DNA of 37,588 bases from Deltaproteobacteria bacterium (lineage in GTDB: Bacteria; Myxococcota; Kuafuiibacteriia; Kuafuiibacteriales; Kuafuiibacteriaceae), in assembly GCA_011526105.1 (NCBI GenBank), contig WYAZ01000013.1:1-37588 (forward strand), given 5' to 3'. The notes below the pieces were generated by a model. The model was not told the origin of the DNA. It did not search any database and saw only the letters and a list, made by a program, of their open reading frames with translations. A program made the translations under genes and the position numbers. Below, one piece after another: positions 1-7,591 of this stretch. How positions within the stretch are numbered: position 1 is the stretch's first letter; each line of letters starts with the position of its first letter.

Positions 1-68
1 CGAAGCAACTCGACTCGCTCGACATCGGAAACCACCAGCTCAGCCTTTGGACGCCCGCTCTTCGCCAT
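1..68 (-). CDS. IS630-family transposase, N-terminal fragment (cut by window edge)
   Basis: Reading the minus strand from an ATG at 68 gives an open frame starting MAKSGRPKAELVVSDVE and continuing off the left edge with no stop. The GRPKAxLVxS-type opening followed by a charged helix is the usual N-terminus of IS630/Tc1-type transposases, where it leads into the helix-turn-helix that binds the terminal repeats. Only about 22 residues are visible, so the catalytic DDE domain and intactness cannot be judged. A GAGGGG stretch lies just upstream of the ATG. The identification rests on N-terminal resemblance alone. Confidence 0.6.
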   Translation of the reverse strand, partial: MAKSGRPKAELVVSDVERVELL

Positions 69-124
69 GCCCCTCTTAGATCACGACATCGACTCTTTTG
101 ATAGAGAATCCATTTCCAGGGGAC
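1..124 (-). mobile_element. Right-hand end of an IS630-like insertion sequence (putative boundary)
   Basis: The transposase start lies 56 bases from a TA dinucleotide at 125-126. IS630 elements insert at TA and duplicate it. Read inward on the minus strand from that TA, the sequence is GTCCCCTGGAAATGG, a plausible terminal repeat start. The other end lies outside the window, so neither the inverted repeat nor the TA duplication can be verified. The boundary is inference. Confidence 0.35.
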
Positions 125-168
125 TAGCTCCCCCGACCTACACGGCAGAAACCAGCGTCACGACACGG

Positions 169-813
169 TCAGGCGGCTCGATTGATGTGCTCGAGCTTCT
201 CGGAGAGCGGCTTCCGATAGAGGCGACGGGCGTCCTCGAGGGCTGAAGCGGCCCGGCCGCGATCGATCTGACGATCCAGCCACTTCGCGTAGCGGAGCGC
301 TCGCTGATTGGCCAGCTCGTAGCGCTCCACCTCGAGGCCGTCGAGCGTGGGATCGATGTGCACCTGCACGAAGAGCCGCTCCACCAGCTCAGGGTGAGGG
401 TAGGTGAGCCGCAGGAAGAGGAACTTGTCGAGCTCGGCCTGCAGCTCGAGTTCAATGCGTGACACCGGTCGCTCCTGCGCGTTGCCGCAAAAGGTTAGGT
501 ACACGAAGTGAGAGACCCCTTCGAGCGCGACGCAAAACTGATCGATGTGCTCGAGCGCGCCGCTGGGCCCAGAGATATGCACCTCCAGGAACTGCTCGGC
601 TCGCTGCCGCACTTCTTCTGCGACATACAAACCCACGTCCGTGAACTCGCCCGCCTCTTTGACGAGCAGGACCTCCCGAGTCCTCTCCGCAGCTTGGCCC
701 AGGAAGAACTCGAGGTGCTCGCGCGCGAGGCAGAACTGCCCCACGTCCTCGAGGTTCTCGAGGCGATACAGACTCTCGATCGATCTCTGGAGCCCGCGAA
801 ATAGCTCGGCCAT
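169..813 (-). CDS. Hypothetical protein (214 aa)
   Basis: I do not recognise a family. The protein is rich in Glu, Leu and Arg, has no signal peptide or membrane segment, and looks like a cytoplasmic, mostly helical protein. It has a helical N-terminus beginning MAELFRGLQRSIESLYRLE and a central beta-like part (residues about 75-150) with alternating hydrophobic residues. Its ATG overlaps the stop of the upstream gene by one base (TAATG at 811-815 on the minus strand), so the two are almost certainly translationally coupled and probably act together. It lies next to an IS630 fragment, which places the pair at an insertion-prone spot. Codon use is typical of the rest of the window. Confidence 0.7.
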   Translation of the reverse strand: MAELFRGLQRSIESLYRLENLEDVGQFCLAREHLEFFLGQAAERTREVLLVKEAGEFTDVGLYVAEEVRQRAEQFLEVHISGPSGALEHIDQFCVALEGVSHFVYLTFCGNAQERPVSRIELELQAELDKFLFLRLTYPHPELVERLFVQVHIDPTLDGLEVERYELANQRALRYAKWLDRQIDRGRAASALEDARRLYRKPLSEKLEHINRAA

Positions 814-1415
814 TAGGCGACCTCACGCCGATTCATCAAGAGCGGCACCGCGCGGCCGCGCATGAGCCGACGGCCAAGCTCCTCGCTCTCGGGATTCCTG
901 GACCAACGCTCGAACAAGCTCCCGATGTCGCGCTGCACCGGGAGCGTGGTCTGCTCCGCCACACGCGTCATGACCTCGACCAGGCGCCGGAAGTGTCCCG
1001 CGAGTTGACCGAGCACCTCCGCGAAGCCGCCGTGCGACAAGGTGGCTGCTTGTCGGTAGCTGTTACCACCCATCTCCACGTAGTAGTCGACGCCCACGAG
1101 CGAGCGCTCGATGTGAGGCGCGAAGAAGCCGCTGAGAAACAGCGAGACATCACCGAGGTAGCGGAAGGCGTCACACCTCTCGCTGGGCGCCGAGTTCACC
1201 GCCTGCGCGTAGAGCTCGAACAGCGTCGGCGTCCCCGGCTGCTGTCCATCCCCCCGCGAAGCGAGGAGGCCGCGATGGCCAAACTCGCTCACGAGTTTCA
1301 ACAGATAGGTCGAGGCGACCGGAGAGAGCGACAGCTTCTCGGCCTCCATCGCCCCCCGGAGGAGCTCCTCAAAGTAGGATTCCATGCTCGCGTGCATCTC
1401 GATCGAACCAGCCAT
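813..1415 (-). CDS. Hypothetical protein (200 aa), first gene of a coupled pair
   Basis: Unrecognised cytoplasmic protein. It begins MAGSIEMHASMESYFEELL, is mostly helical by composition, and carries a central hydrophobic/aromatic stretch around residues 80-115 (YLGDVSLFLSGFFAPHIERS) that may form a buried core. There is no signal peptide. An internal ATG (MHASMESYF) is an alternative start and the choice is not settled. The stop overlaps the next gene's start by one base, so this is the proximal gene of a two-gene operon. The 500 bases upstream are gene-poor and presumably hold its promoter. The shared length and coupling suggest partners in one complex, which is inference. Confidence 0.7.
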   Translation of the reverse strand: MAGSIEMHASMESYFEELLRGAMEAEKLSLSPVASTYLLKLVSEFGHRGLLASRGDGQQPGTPTLFELYAQAVNSAPSERCDAFRYLGDVSLFLSGFFAPHIERSLVGVDYYVEMGGNSYRQAATLSHGGFAEVLGQLAGHFRRLVEVMTRVAEQTTLPVQRDIGSLFERWSRNPESEELGRRLMRGRAVPLLMNRREVA

Positions 1416-1736
1416 ACAGAAATCGTAACGATCCCCAGGATGGAAGACAAGATGGATACTTGAATGATTTCGTTTACTTATGCTTGAAACCGGACGTGCG
1501 CGGGGACACGCAGGTGTGCGAAAGGTAAAAAAGTGATTGATTTTGACCGCTTGCTGACTTCTACTTCCCGGTTTTTGGCAACCGAACCCCTGTGGTGGCT
1601 AACAACGCCCCGAGGGAGACCCAGGGCGTCCGCGACCCCCTCGGCCCGCAGAACCGATCCCAGACTCCGACCGCAGCACCATCGCTCGACCTCCGACTCC
1701 GGTCCGAACCTTGTCCCGTCGGCTCGCCCGGGCAGA

Positions 1737-1754
1737 GGTTTTGAGACGAGCTCT
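1737..1754 (+). repeat. Third copy of the GGTTTTGAGAYGAGCTCT motif
   Basis: The 18 bases GGTTTTGAGACGAGCTCT match 17 of 18 bases of the right arm of the inverted repeat at 1883-1900 in the same orientation. With the left arm (1840-1857, opposite orientation) this makes three copies within 165 bases. Confidence 0.6.
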
Positions 1755-1839
1755 TGTGTTCTTCGCTCGAGCATCTTGGCTTCACGCTCGAAATCGGCGT
1801 CGATGGCCCGAAGGGTGGACTCCAGCTCTGGCCGGGACT

Positions 1840-1900
1840 AGAGCTCATCTCAAATCCCCTGACCGAGCGAGACGGCCGATGGGGTTTTGAGATGAGCTCT
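1840..1900. repeat. 20-bp inverted repeat with 21-base spacer
   Basis: The left arm 1840-1859 and right arm 1881-1900 are reverse complements at 19 of 20 positions (the arm carries AGAGCTCATCTCAAA), separated by 21 bases. It lies 32 bases before the start of the gene at 1932. The arms could fold as a long hairpin, act as a dyad binding site, or be the ends of a small mobile element. A rho-independent terminator is unlikely because no T-run follows the stem. Confidence 0.7.
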
Positions 1901-1931
1901 AAGCGGTTGGCACTGGCACAGGTTACTGCTC

Positions 1932-2519
1932 ATGCAAGGATCACCAGAAGACCTCCCCTGGGACATGCCTTCGGTGTGGCGTTGGCTGCACGCGCGGGAG
2001 CCGTTCGCTCCACTCGGTCCACCACCGCCTTTGGCGGAGCGGGCACGCTTCACCGTGCAAGAGAGCGGAGACCTATTGGTCTCTTTCGGTGCATCACATG
2101 AGTTTGCACTTCGCTTCGCTTTCCCCCCTGCGCTGTCGGGAGAGTCCACAGTGCAGATCGGCACCCACATGCACGTTCCGTTGAGCGCCCTGCCTCCACT
2201 CATCGAGGTGGCGTCGCGCCAGCTCGATACCGTGGCGGCCGCGGTTCGCTCGGAAGACCATTTGAGGGCGTTTCTCGTCACCGTCCACGTGAGCCGCTGT
2301 TCGGCGGAAGATCGGGCCGGCATCCTGGGCCACGTCGAGCTCTTCGAACTGGAGAAACCTCGAGTCTCCCTGAAGCTCGACTTCGGCTTTGTGGAGGAGC
2401 AGGACGTGGGTGCCTTCAAAGGAGGCGCGGGCTGGTTTCACTTCCGTGGTCCGCGCGGCAAGAAGAGCCGCGAAACCGTCGTGCACTTCCTCGCCGAGAT
2501 GTTTGCACCCGCTGAGTAG
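1932..2519 (+). CDS. Hypothetical protein (195 aa)
   Basis: No recognised family. The protein opens MQGSPEDLPWDMPSVWRWLH and has no signal peptide. It contains runs of alternating polar and hydrophobic residues suggesting beta structure (residues about 40-75 and 140-185) around a helical middle. The plus-strand frame has normal codon bias, while the overlapping minus-strand frame is Ser/Arg-rich and looks like a shadow. The start is uncertain: an ATG at 1932 has no clear ribosome binding site, and an internal ATG (MPSVWRW, residue 12) is an alternative. Nothing in the neighbourhood indicates function, and it stands alone on its strand. Confidence 0.6.
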   Translation: MQGSPEDLPWDMPSVWRWLHAREPFAPLGPPPPLAERARFTVQESGDLLVSFGASHEFALRFAFPPALSGESTVQIGTHMHVPLSALPPLIEVASRQLDTVAAAVRSEDHLRAFLVTVHVSRCSAEDRAGILGHVELFELEKPRVSLKLDFGFVEEQDVGAFKGGAGWFHFRGPRGKKSRETVVHFLAEMFAPAE

Positions 2520-3068
2520 CCCCGTGCCGCTGACGCCGCGAGCTCTGCAATCTGGGGCGAGTCTACGACCACGATGTACGTCGAGAGCCCTTTTGGGGGC
2601 GCGGCTTCATCCAAGCGCTCTTCCCCGTGTTTGCGGAATGGGAGGGCGGTCTCGAGCGCCGTGGGGATTCGCTCGTCGCATCGAGTGAGCCCAGCCCCGC
2701 TCCGCGGCGACGACGTCTGTGGCTCTCCGGGCGGACACGAGAAAGCAGAGACCTTCGTGAACTCAGATGGCGGGGGCGACGCGATTCTCCAGTGTGTCGG
2801 CGGCGGCACATCGGTGAACCATCCTGCGCTAGCCCGCGGCCTGAGCGGGCACGAGCGCGAGATGCTCCCCGTCCGGAAACGGATCGACTCCCGGGCGTAC
2901 CCCTCGAGATCCTCTCTCCGCTCCGTCGTGGAAACGGCGAGCTCATGTGGACGAGTCCTCGCGGGGTTTCGAACAGTGAGGCGTGGTCGCACGCGACTGG
3001 GCCCGGCGCGGTTCGAGTTCGGCCACGAAGTTCGACCCGTCGCTGGCCCGCTCGGGTATAGCGAGGGC
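2520..3068. other. Long intergenic stretch, no supported gene
   Basis: About 550 bases. Open frames exist on both strands, but none has a convincing protein composition; all are Arg/Ser/Pro-rich, as expected from GC-rich non-coding DNA. The frame continuous with the downstream lipoprotein (from 2574) is open only by chance, because the lipoprotein's signal peptide begins at 3069. A minus-strand frame near 2520-2650 (containing GLSTYIVVVDSPQIAEL) has slightly more protein-like composition and could be the remnant of a lost gene. Confidence 0.5.
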
Positions 3069-3797
3069 ATGTGCTCAAAGAGAACTCGCAGCCGCTGGTT
3101 TGTCGTTCTAGTCTCGGCCGGTCTTTGCTCGAGTGCCTGCGGGGACTCCACCGCCGACGAAGACGCAGGCTCAGATGCCGGGGTCTCGGCCGACCTTTCG
3201 GTTCGAGATGCCACGATTTCCGACGCGAGTGGGCCCATCGACGCGTCCGCCGACGCGGGTCCCGACAGCGGGGTCTGTGAGCTCCCTCCGCCGCCGGTAC
3301 CGGACTGCACCCCGAGCGGCTCCGGGCTCGGCGCGGCGACGAGTGTCAGTTTCACCACCTTCGATCCCCAAGATGGGCAGGGCCCCGTCGTCCTGCCTCC
3401 GGAGTGTGCACTCGAGGTTTTTGGCGTTCGAGCGTTCACCAGCTCCACCTCGCTGAACGCTGCGCTCGACTGCGGTACCTCGACCTCCTCGGCCGACGTC
3501 TCCCGCCTGAACTTCGCCACCGAAACGCTCATCGTGGCGACAGAGCCGAACACCGCTTCGGCGAGCGCGTTGTGGGTCGTCGACGATGGCGCTGAGGCCC
3601 ACCTGGGTCTGGAGGTCGCCGCCTACTGCGGAGGCGCGGCGCCGCCCGGGGTTCAGATCTGGTTGGTGGCCACCACCACCCAAGCGGTGTCTTCCATCGC
3701 AAAGGGGTGCCAGACCGGAGACAGCTTGTCCTGCTGCGCGTGTGAGGTGGTTTGTGATCCCACGCCCAGGCGTACGGACTGCCAGTGTCCTCCGTGA
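3069..3797 (+). CDS. Secreted lipoprotein, unknown function (242 aa)
   Basis: The protein starts with a basic n-region and hydrophobic core (MCSKRTRSRWFVVLVSAGL) and ends its signal peptide at a lipobox-like SSAC, Cys24. A linker of about 45 residues rich in Asp, Ala, Gly and Ser follows, as is common in Polyangia surface lipoproteins. The mature domain (about residues 70-242) is Cys-rich, with a cluster at the C-terminus including CCACEVVCD and DCQCPP, suggesting disulfides outside the cytoplasm. I do not recognise the domain. The start at 3069 is chosen for the signal peptide even though the frame is open much further upstream. It converges on the kinase gene ending at 3872, and no terminator is obvious between them. 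Confidence 0.75.
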   Translation: MCSKRTRSRWFVVLVSAGLCSSACGDSTADEDAGSDAGVSADLSVRDATISDASGPIDASADAGPDSGVCELPPPPVPDCTPSGSGLGAATSVSFTTFDPQDGQGPVVLPPECALEVFGVRAFTSSTSLNAALDCGTSTSSADVSRLNFATETLIVATEPNTASASALWVVDDGAEAHLGLEVAAYCGGAAPPGVQIWLVATTTQAVSSIAKGCQTGDSLSCCACEVVCDPTPRRTDCQCPP

Positions 3798-3871
3798 CGT
3801 GATCTAGAACCTGCGATCGACGCGCCGCCGCAAACGGCACCCGCGAATGGCTTCCTGCGTCTGGCTGGATC

Positions 3872-5566
3872 TCACGACCCGCGACGCCGACCCGGCAGCC
3901 AGTTCGAGAGCCGAACCTTCTTCAGCCGCGGCCAGATGACAACGTAGGCGCTCACCCACGTGAAGATGATCGCCCCCGCGAACGCGCCGAAGATCGCGAC
4001 GACGGGGATGCCAAACATCGCCCAGTCGACCCTAGAGAGCGCGATGAACGCGCCGACGACGAAGGATCCTCCGAGGATGGCTCCGGAGATCGCGGCGGTC
4101 GCCATGACCAAGGTCTGATTCAGACGATCGACCGATCGTCCTTGCAGCGTGATCTGCAGATTGCCGGCCGAGAGGTCGGAGAGGATCTGCGAGAGCTGGA
4201 TGGGCACATCCTGCGAGAGGCCCTGAAACTGAAGCAGCATCTTCGAGAGGCCACCCTCGAGGCTCTCGGGGCCCATGCGGCTGGCCATGAGCTTCTGCGC
4301 GTAGGGCATCGACTCGACCGCGATGTCGAGGTCTGGGTCGAGACTCCGCACGAGCCCCTCGATGGTTGCCCCGGCGCGGCCGAGCATCGTGTACTCCGAC
4401 GGAATGCGAATGCGGTGGCGTATCGCGAGCTGCAAGATCTCTTGCATCATCAAGGTGGAGTCTATGTCCTCGATGCGGCGATTCAAGTACCGGGCATACA
4501 GCGCCTGCAGATCATCGCGCAGAGCGGAGATGGAAACACGCGAGTCGGCCTGACCCATACGATAGAGCGTTCGCGCCGCGCTGTCGGCGTCTTTGAGCGC
4601 GGTGGCCAAAGACAAGGCCACCAAGGTCTCGCGCATGTGCGGCGTGAGGCGACCACACAGGCCAAAATCCAAGATCCCGTAGCGGCCGTCGTCGAGGAGC
4701 AGGATGTTTCCGGGATGCGGATCACCGTGGAAGAAGCCGGCGAGAAAGACCTCCTCGAAGGCCTCTTGGAGGATGCGCTTGGCGACCGCCTTTCGGTCGA
4801 TGCCTTCGGGCAGCCGGGTGAAGGCGGTCCCGTGGAGGAAGCTCATCGTGAGCACGGTGTCGCTCGAGAGGTCGTCGAACACCGAGGGGATGGCGATGTC
4901 CGTGATGCCCACCTTGTGTCGGCCGAACTCGCGGATGTTGGCGGCTTCGACCTCGAAGTTGAGCTCGGCGTTGATGGCTAACTCGAACTCGCGGACGATG
5001 GCGATAGGGTCCGCCACGACCGACTCTTCCACCACGCTCTCGAAGAGCTGAGCGATGCGATACAAGATGTCGAGGTCGGCGCGGATCTCCTCTCGGATCC
5101 CCGGCCTCTGCACCTTCACCGCGACCTCTTCACCCTCTTTGGTGAGTGCTCGATGCACCTGCGCGATGGAGGCGGTGGCCATGGGGACCTCGTCCACTCT
5201 CTGAAACAGCTCCTTGACCGGGCGCCCGAGGCCATCTTCGATCGCCTGTTCAATCTCCTCGTAGGAGATCGGGATGCACTGGTACTGGAGTTGCTTGAGC
5301 TCCTCCATGTATGCGGCGGAGATGAGATCCGGACGCGCCGAGAGCACCTGGCCGAGCTTGATGAAGCTCGGCCCAAGTTCTTCGAGCATCATCCTGAAGC
5401 GGGCCGGCTCCGAAAGCGCGGCGTCCACTTTCGGCTCGACGTCCACGGACTCGAAGGCCTTCTCGAGCCGGGGGGACTGGCGGGCGGCTCGACCGTAGCC
5501 GTACTTGGACACGATCCCGACGATGCGGCGCAGTCGGCGGAGATCCTTGGCCGCTCGGTCGAACAC
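3872..5566 (-). CDS. ABC1/UbiB-family atypical kinase, membrane-anchored (564 aa)
   Basis: The family markers are present in order: KLGQ (residues 70-73), the Ala-rich loop ATASIAQVH (130-138) that replaces the kinase Gly-loop, VAVKVQRPG with Lys151, HGDPHPGN (280-287) and the metal-binding DFG (300-302). Two hydrophobic segments near the C-terminus (about 490-550) are predicted membrane spans, as in UbiB and ADCK proteins. Family members are ATPases or kinases supporting ubiquinone and other isoprenoid-lipid metabolism at the inner membrane. No ubiquinone biosynthesis gene is nearby, so the substrate pathway is open and I give no symbol. The length is close to E. coli UbiB (about 546). It is divergent from the M16 peptidase with about 90 bases between starts. 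Confidence 0.9.
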   Translation of the reverse strand: MFDRAAKDLRRLRRIVGIVSKYGYGRAARQSPRLEKAFESVDVEPKVDAALSEPARFRMMLEELGPSFIKLGQVLSARPDLISAAYMEELKQLQYQCIPISYEEIEQAIEDGLGRPVKELFQRVDEVPMATASIAQVHRALTKEGEEVAVKVQRPGIREEIRADLDILYRIAQLFESVVEESVVADPIAIVREFELAINAELNFEVEAANIREFGRHKVGITDIAIPSVFDDLSSDTVLTMSFLHGTAFTRLPEGIDRKAVAKRILQEAFEEVFLAGFFHGDPHPGNILLLDDGRYGILDFGLCGRLTPHMRETLVALSLATALKDADSAARTLYRMGQADSRVSISALRDDLQALYARYLNRRIEDIDSTLMMQEILQLAIRHRIRIPSEYTMLGRAGATIEGLVRSLDPDLDIAVESMPYAQKLMASRMGPESLEGGLSKMLLQFQGLSQDVPIQLSQILSDLSAGNLQITLQGRSVDRLNQTLVMATAAISGAILGGSFVVGAFIALSRVDWAMFGIPVVAIFGAFAGAIIFTWVSAYVVIWPRLKKVRLSNWLPGRRRGS

Positions 5567-5657
5567 GAGGCGGCATCCTGGACCGGTTCTCGCCTCGGGG
5601 CAAATCCTTCCTAGAGGCTGTTGCCAAGGTCTCTTGGGCTCTGTAGCGTCCCTTCCC

Positions 5658-6956
5658 TTGTCGACCGCCTACGACTACCGAGTCGCCACGCTGCCCAATG
5701 GTCTCACCGTGGTCACCGTGGAGATGCCTCATCTGCACTCCACGCAGCTCTCCATGTTCGTGCGCGTGGGGAGCCGTCACGAGACCAAAGAGACCAACGG
5801 CCTGAGCCACTTCTACGAGCACATGATCTTTCGAGGTTGCGAGGACTTCGAGGACTCCACCTCGCTCAACTCGGCGATGGAAGACCTCGGCGGCACCCTC
5901 GACGGCTACACCATGCGTGATCTCACCGGCTATCAGTCGGCGGTTCATCCAGACTTCACGCAGGATGCACTCGATATCTTCGCCGCGATGTTTCGTGCGC
6001 CGTCCTATCCAGACATCGACGTCGAACGCCGGATCATCATCGAAGAGATGCTCGATGCGCTCGACGATCGCGGACGGGTCGTCGACCTCGATACCATCGC
6101 GCACCGCGAGGCCTTCAAGGGCCATCCGCTCGGCCAACCCATCGATGGCACCAAGAAGAACATCCGTGCCTTCTCGGTCGAACACCTCGAGAAGCATCGG
6201 CGGAAGTTTTACGGGGCCAAGAACATGGTGCTCACGCTGGCCGGTCGATTCGATCGAGTCCGGTGCTTACGCAGCATCGATCAGAAGTTCGGCAAACTGC
6301 CGCCCGGAAAACTCTCCTCGGAGACCGCGCCCAAGATCCCGCTCGATGCCCCGCGCTTCGCCTACGTGAAGTCCGATGACGCGCAGACTCGCATGCGGGT
6401 CTCCTTCCGCACCACCGCGGACACCCACGAAGACCACACCACGCTGCTCATGCTCCGGCGCTACCTGGACGGCGGCTTCTCGGGCCGCCTGCAAGTCGAG
6501 CTGGTCGAGCGCACGGGCCTCGCCTACGAAGTCGGGGCCGACCTCGAAGCTTACTCGGACTGCGGGCTCTTCGACTTCGAGTTCGCGGTCGCCCACTCCA
6601 AGCTGATCGTGACCCTCGAGACCCTCTTTCGCCTCCTCGGCGAGTTGAAGACAAAACCGGTCTCCCACGACGAGCTGGAACGCCTGCGAAGGCGAGCGCG
6701 CATCGGGCTCGAGTTCGGTCTCGATTCAGCCGCGGATCTCTCGCACTGGTTTGGCGCCACTCACCTCTTCCGGGAGCCTCGCCGCCCCGAAGAACGCATC
6801 GCGGAGCTCGACGCCGTGACGCCCGAGAAGCTGCAGGCTGCGGTGGTTCGGTACTTTCGTCCTGACCAAATGACGGTGGCCGCGGTGGGCGGGGCCGACG
6901 AGGTGTTGGTGCGCTCGGTCCGAAAGCGCGTGCGAGAGCTGGTGGGGTCGATGTGA
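5658..6956 (+). CDS. M16-family zinc metallopeptidase (432 aa)
   Basis: Single-domain-pair M16 (insulinase/processing-peptidase type). The inverted zinc motif HxxEH appears as HFYEH (residues 51-55 from the chosen start), and the third ligand is one of the two Glu in ERRIIIEEM about 75 residues later. The C-terminal M16 domain contains the usual GLAYEV substrate-binding region. There is no signal peptide, so it is likely cytoplasmic. The start is uncertain: the frame is open to 5505, but that would overlap the divergent kinase gene. A TTG at 5658 (LSTAYDYRVATLPNG) or a TTG at 5634 preceded by AAGG fits the family N-terminus better. Its stop overlaps the next gene's GTG by 4 bases (GTGA), so the two are coupled. 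Confidence 0.9.
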   Translation: MSTAYDYRVATLPNGLTVVTVEMPHLHSTQLSMFVRVGSRHETKETNGLSHFYEHMIFRGCEDFEDSTSLNSAMEDLGGTLDGYTMRDLTGYQSAVHPDFTQDALDIFAAMFRAPSYPDIDVERRIIIEEMLDALDDRGRVVDLDTIAHREAFKGHPLGQPIDGTKKNIRAFSVEHLEKHRRKFYGAKNMVLTLAGRFDRVRCLRSIDQKFGKLPPGKLSSETAPKIPLDAPRFAYVKSDDAQTRMRVSFRTTADTHEDHTTLLMLRRYLDGGFSGRLQVELVERTGLAYEVGADLEAYSDCGLFDFEFAVAHSKLIVTLETLFRLLGELKTKPVSHDELERLRRRARIGLEFGLDSAADLSHWFGATHLFREPRRPEERIAELDAVTPEKLQAAVVRYFRPDQMTVAAVGGADEVLVRSVRKRVRELVGSM

Positions 6957-7591
6957 ATCTGGCTCCACGTGCGCTCGGGCCACGGCGCTTCGTGGCCATC
7001 GCGGGAAACATCGGGGCCGGCAAGTCGACGCTGGTCGAGTTCTTGAGCAAGCAGTACGGCGTCGATCCGTACTTCGAGCCCAACGAGACCAACCCGTACC
7101 TCAAGGACTTCTACCGCGACATGAAGCGCTGGTCGTTTCACTCGCAGGTCTATTTCCTCACTCGGAAGTTCAAGATCCATCAGGACCTCACCGCGAGCGA
7201 CAAGTCCGTGCTCCAGGATCGGTCGATCTACGAAGACGCCGAGATCTTTGCGGAGAACCTGTACCGGCAGCGGAAGATGTCGAAGCGCGACTACGAGACC
7301 TACCGCGAGCTCTACGAGTCCATCGTCGCCGAACTCAAGCCGCCTGACCTCATGATCTACCTGCGTTGCTCGATGAGGACGCTTCGCAAGCGGATCGAGC
7401 TCAGAGGTCGCCCCGAAGAGCGGAACATCCCGCCGGTCTACCTGAAGCGCCTTCAGGAGCTCTACGAGACCTGGTTTCGGCGCTACGATCACTCGGAGAA
7501 GCTGATCGTCGATTCGGACGAGCTCGACTACCTACAAGACCTGGTTCACCGCATCGATCTGTTCAAGCGCATCGAAGCCGCCCTAAGGTGA
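6953..7591 (+). CDS. Deoxynucleoside kinase (dNK/dGK family, 212 aa)
   Basis: Phosphorylates deoxyribonucleosides with ATP in the salvage pathway. The Walker A loop GNIGAGKST is at residues 18-26, the DRS motif that positions the substrate base and catalytic acid is at 89-91, and an Arg-rich lid (RPEERNIP) lies near 160-168. The FEPNETNPYL segment (41-50) resembles the substrate-binding part of bacterial dAdo/dGuo kinases. Substrate preference cannot be read from sequence alone. The GTG start overlaps the peptidase stop by 4 bases, and its own tail overlaps the convergent esterase gene by 9 bases. The length matches the family (about 205-220). Confidence 0.92.
   Translation: MNLAPRALGPRRFVAIAGNIGAGKSTLVEFLSKQYGVDPYFEPNETNPYLKDFYRDMKRWSFHSQVYFLTRKFKIHQDLTASDKSVLQDRSIYEDAEIFAENLYRQRKMSKRDYETYRELYESIVAELKPPDLMIYLRCSMRTLRKRIELRGRPEERNIPPVYLKRLQELYETWFRRYDHSEKLIVDSDELDYLQDLVHRIDLFKRIEAALR

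Larger units (their letters stand above)
1416..1931. other. Gene-poor intergenic region with repeats
   Basis: About 515 bases without a gene I would support. The part near 1450-1570 is clearly AT-richer than the surroundings and could hold the promoter of the minus-strand pair ending at 1415. A minus-strand frame from 1774 down to 1478 is open and shows helical, charged residues (MLERRTQELVSKP), but the frame upstream of it is broken by several stops. It looks like a decayed gene or repeat-derived sequence rather than an active gene. The right half contains three copies of a GGTTTTGAGAYGAGCTCT motif. A short hairpin, CGGTT-loop-AACCG, lies near 1570. Confidence 0.5.

Noticed and set aside
1909-1930. 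Possible sigma-54 promoter (TGGCAC...TGC) before the gene at 1932
   Set aside because: The spacing between the GG and GC elements is one base too long and the site ends at the start codon, leaving no room for a transcript leader.
3005-3050. GGTTCGAGTTC resembling a tRNA T-arm
   Set aside because: No acceptor, D-arm or anticodon stem can be built around it.
2574-3068. N-terminal extension of the lipoprotein frame
   Set aside because: The frame is open by chance; a clean signal peptide and lipobox begin at 3069.
2438-3553. Long minus-strand open frame
   Set aside because: It overlaps two plausible plus-strand genes antisense and its composition is Ser/Arg/Pro-rich.
5505-5657. Upstream ATG for the M16 peptidase
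   Set aside because: It would overlap the divergent kinase start and add an Arg-rich tail unlike the family N-terminus.
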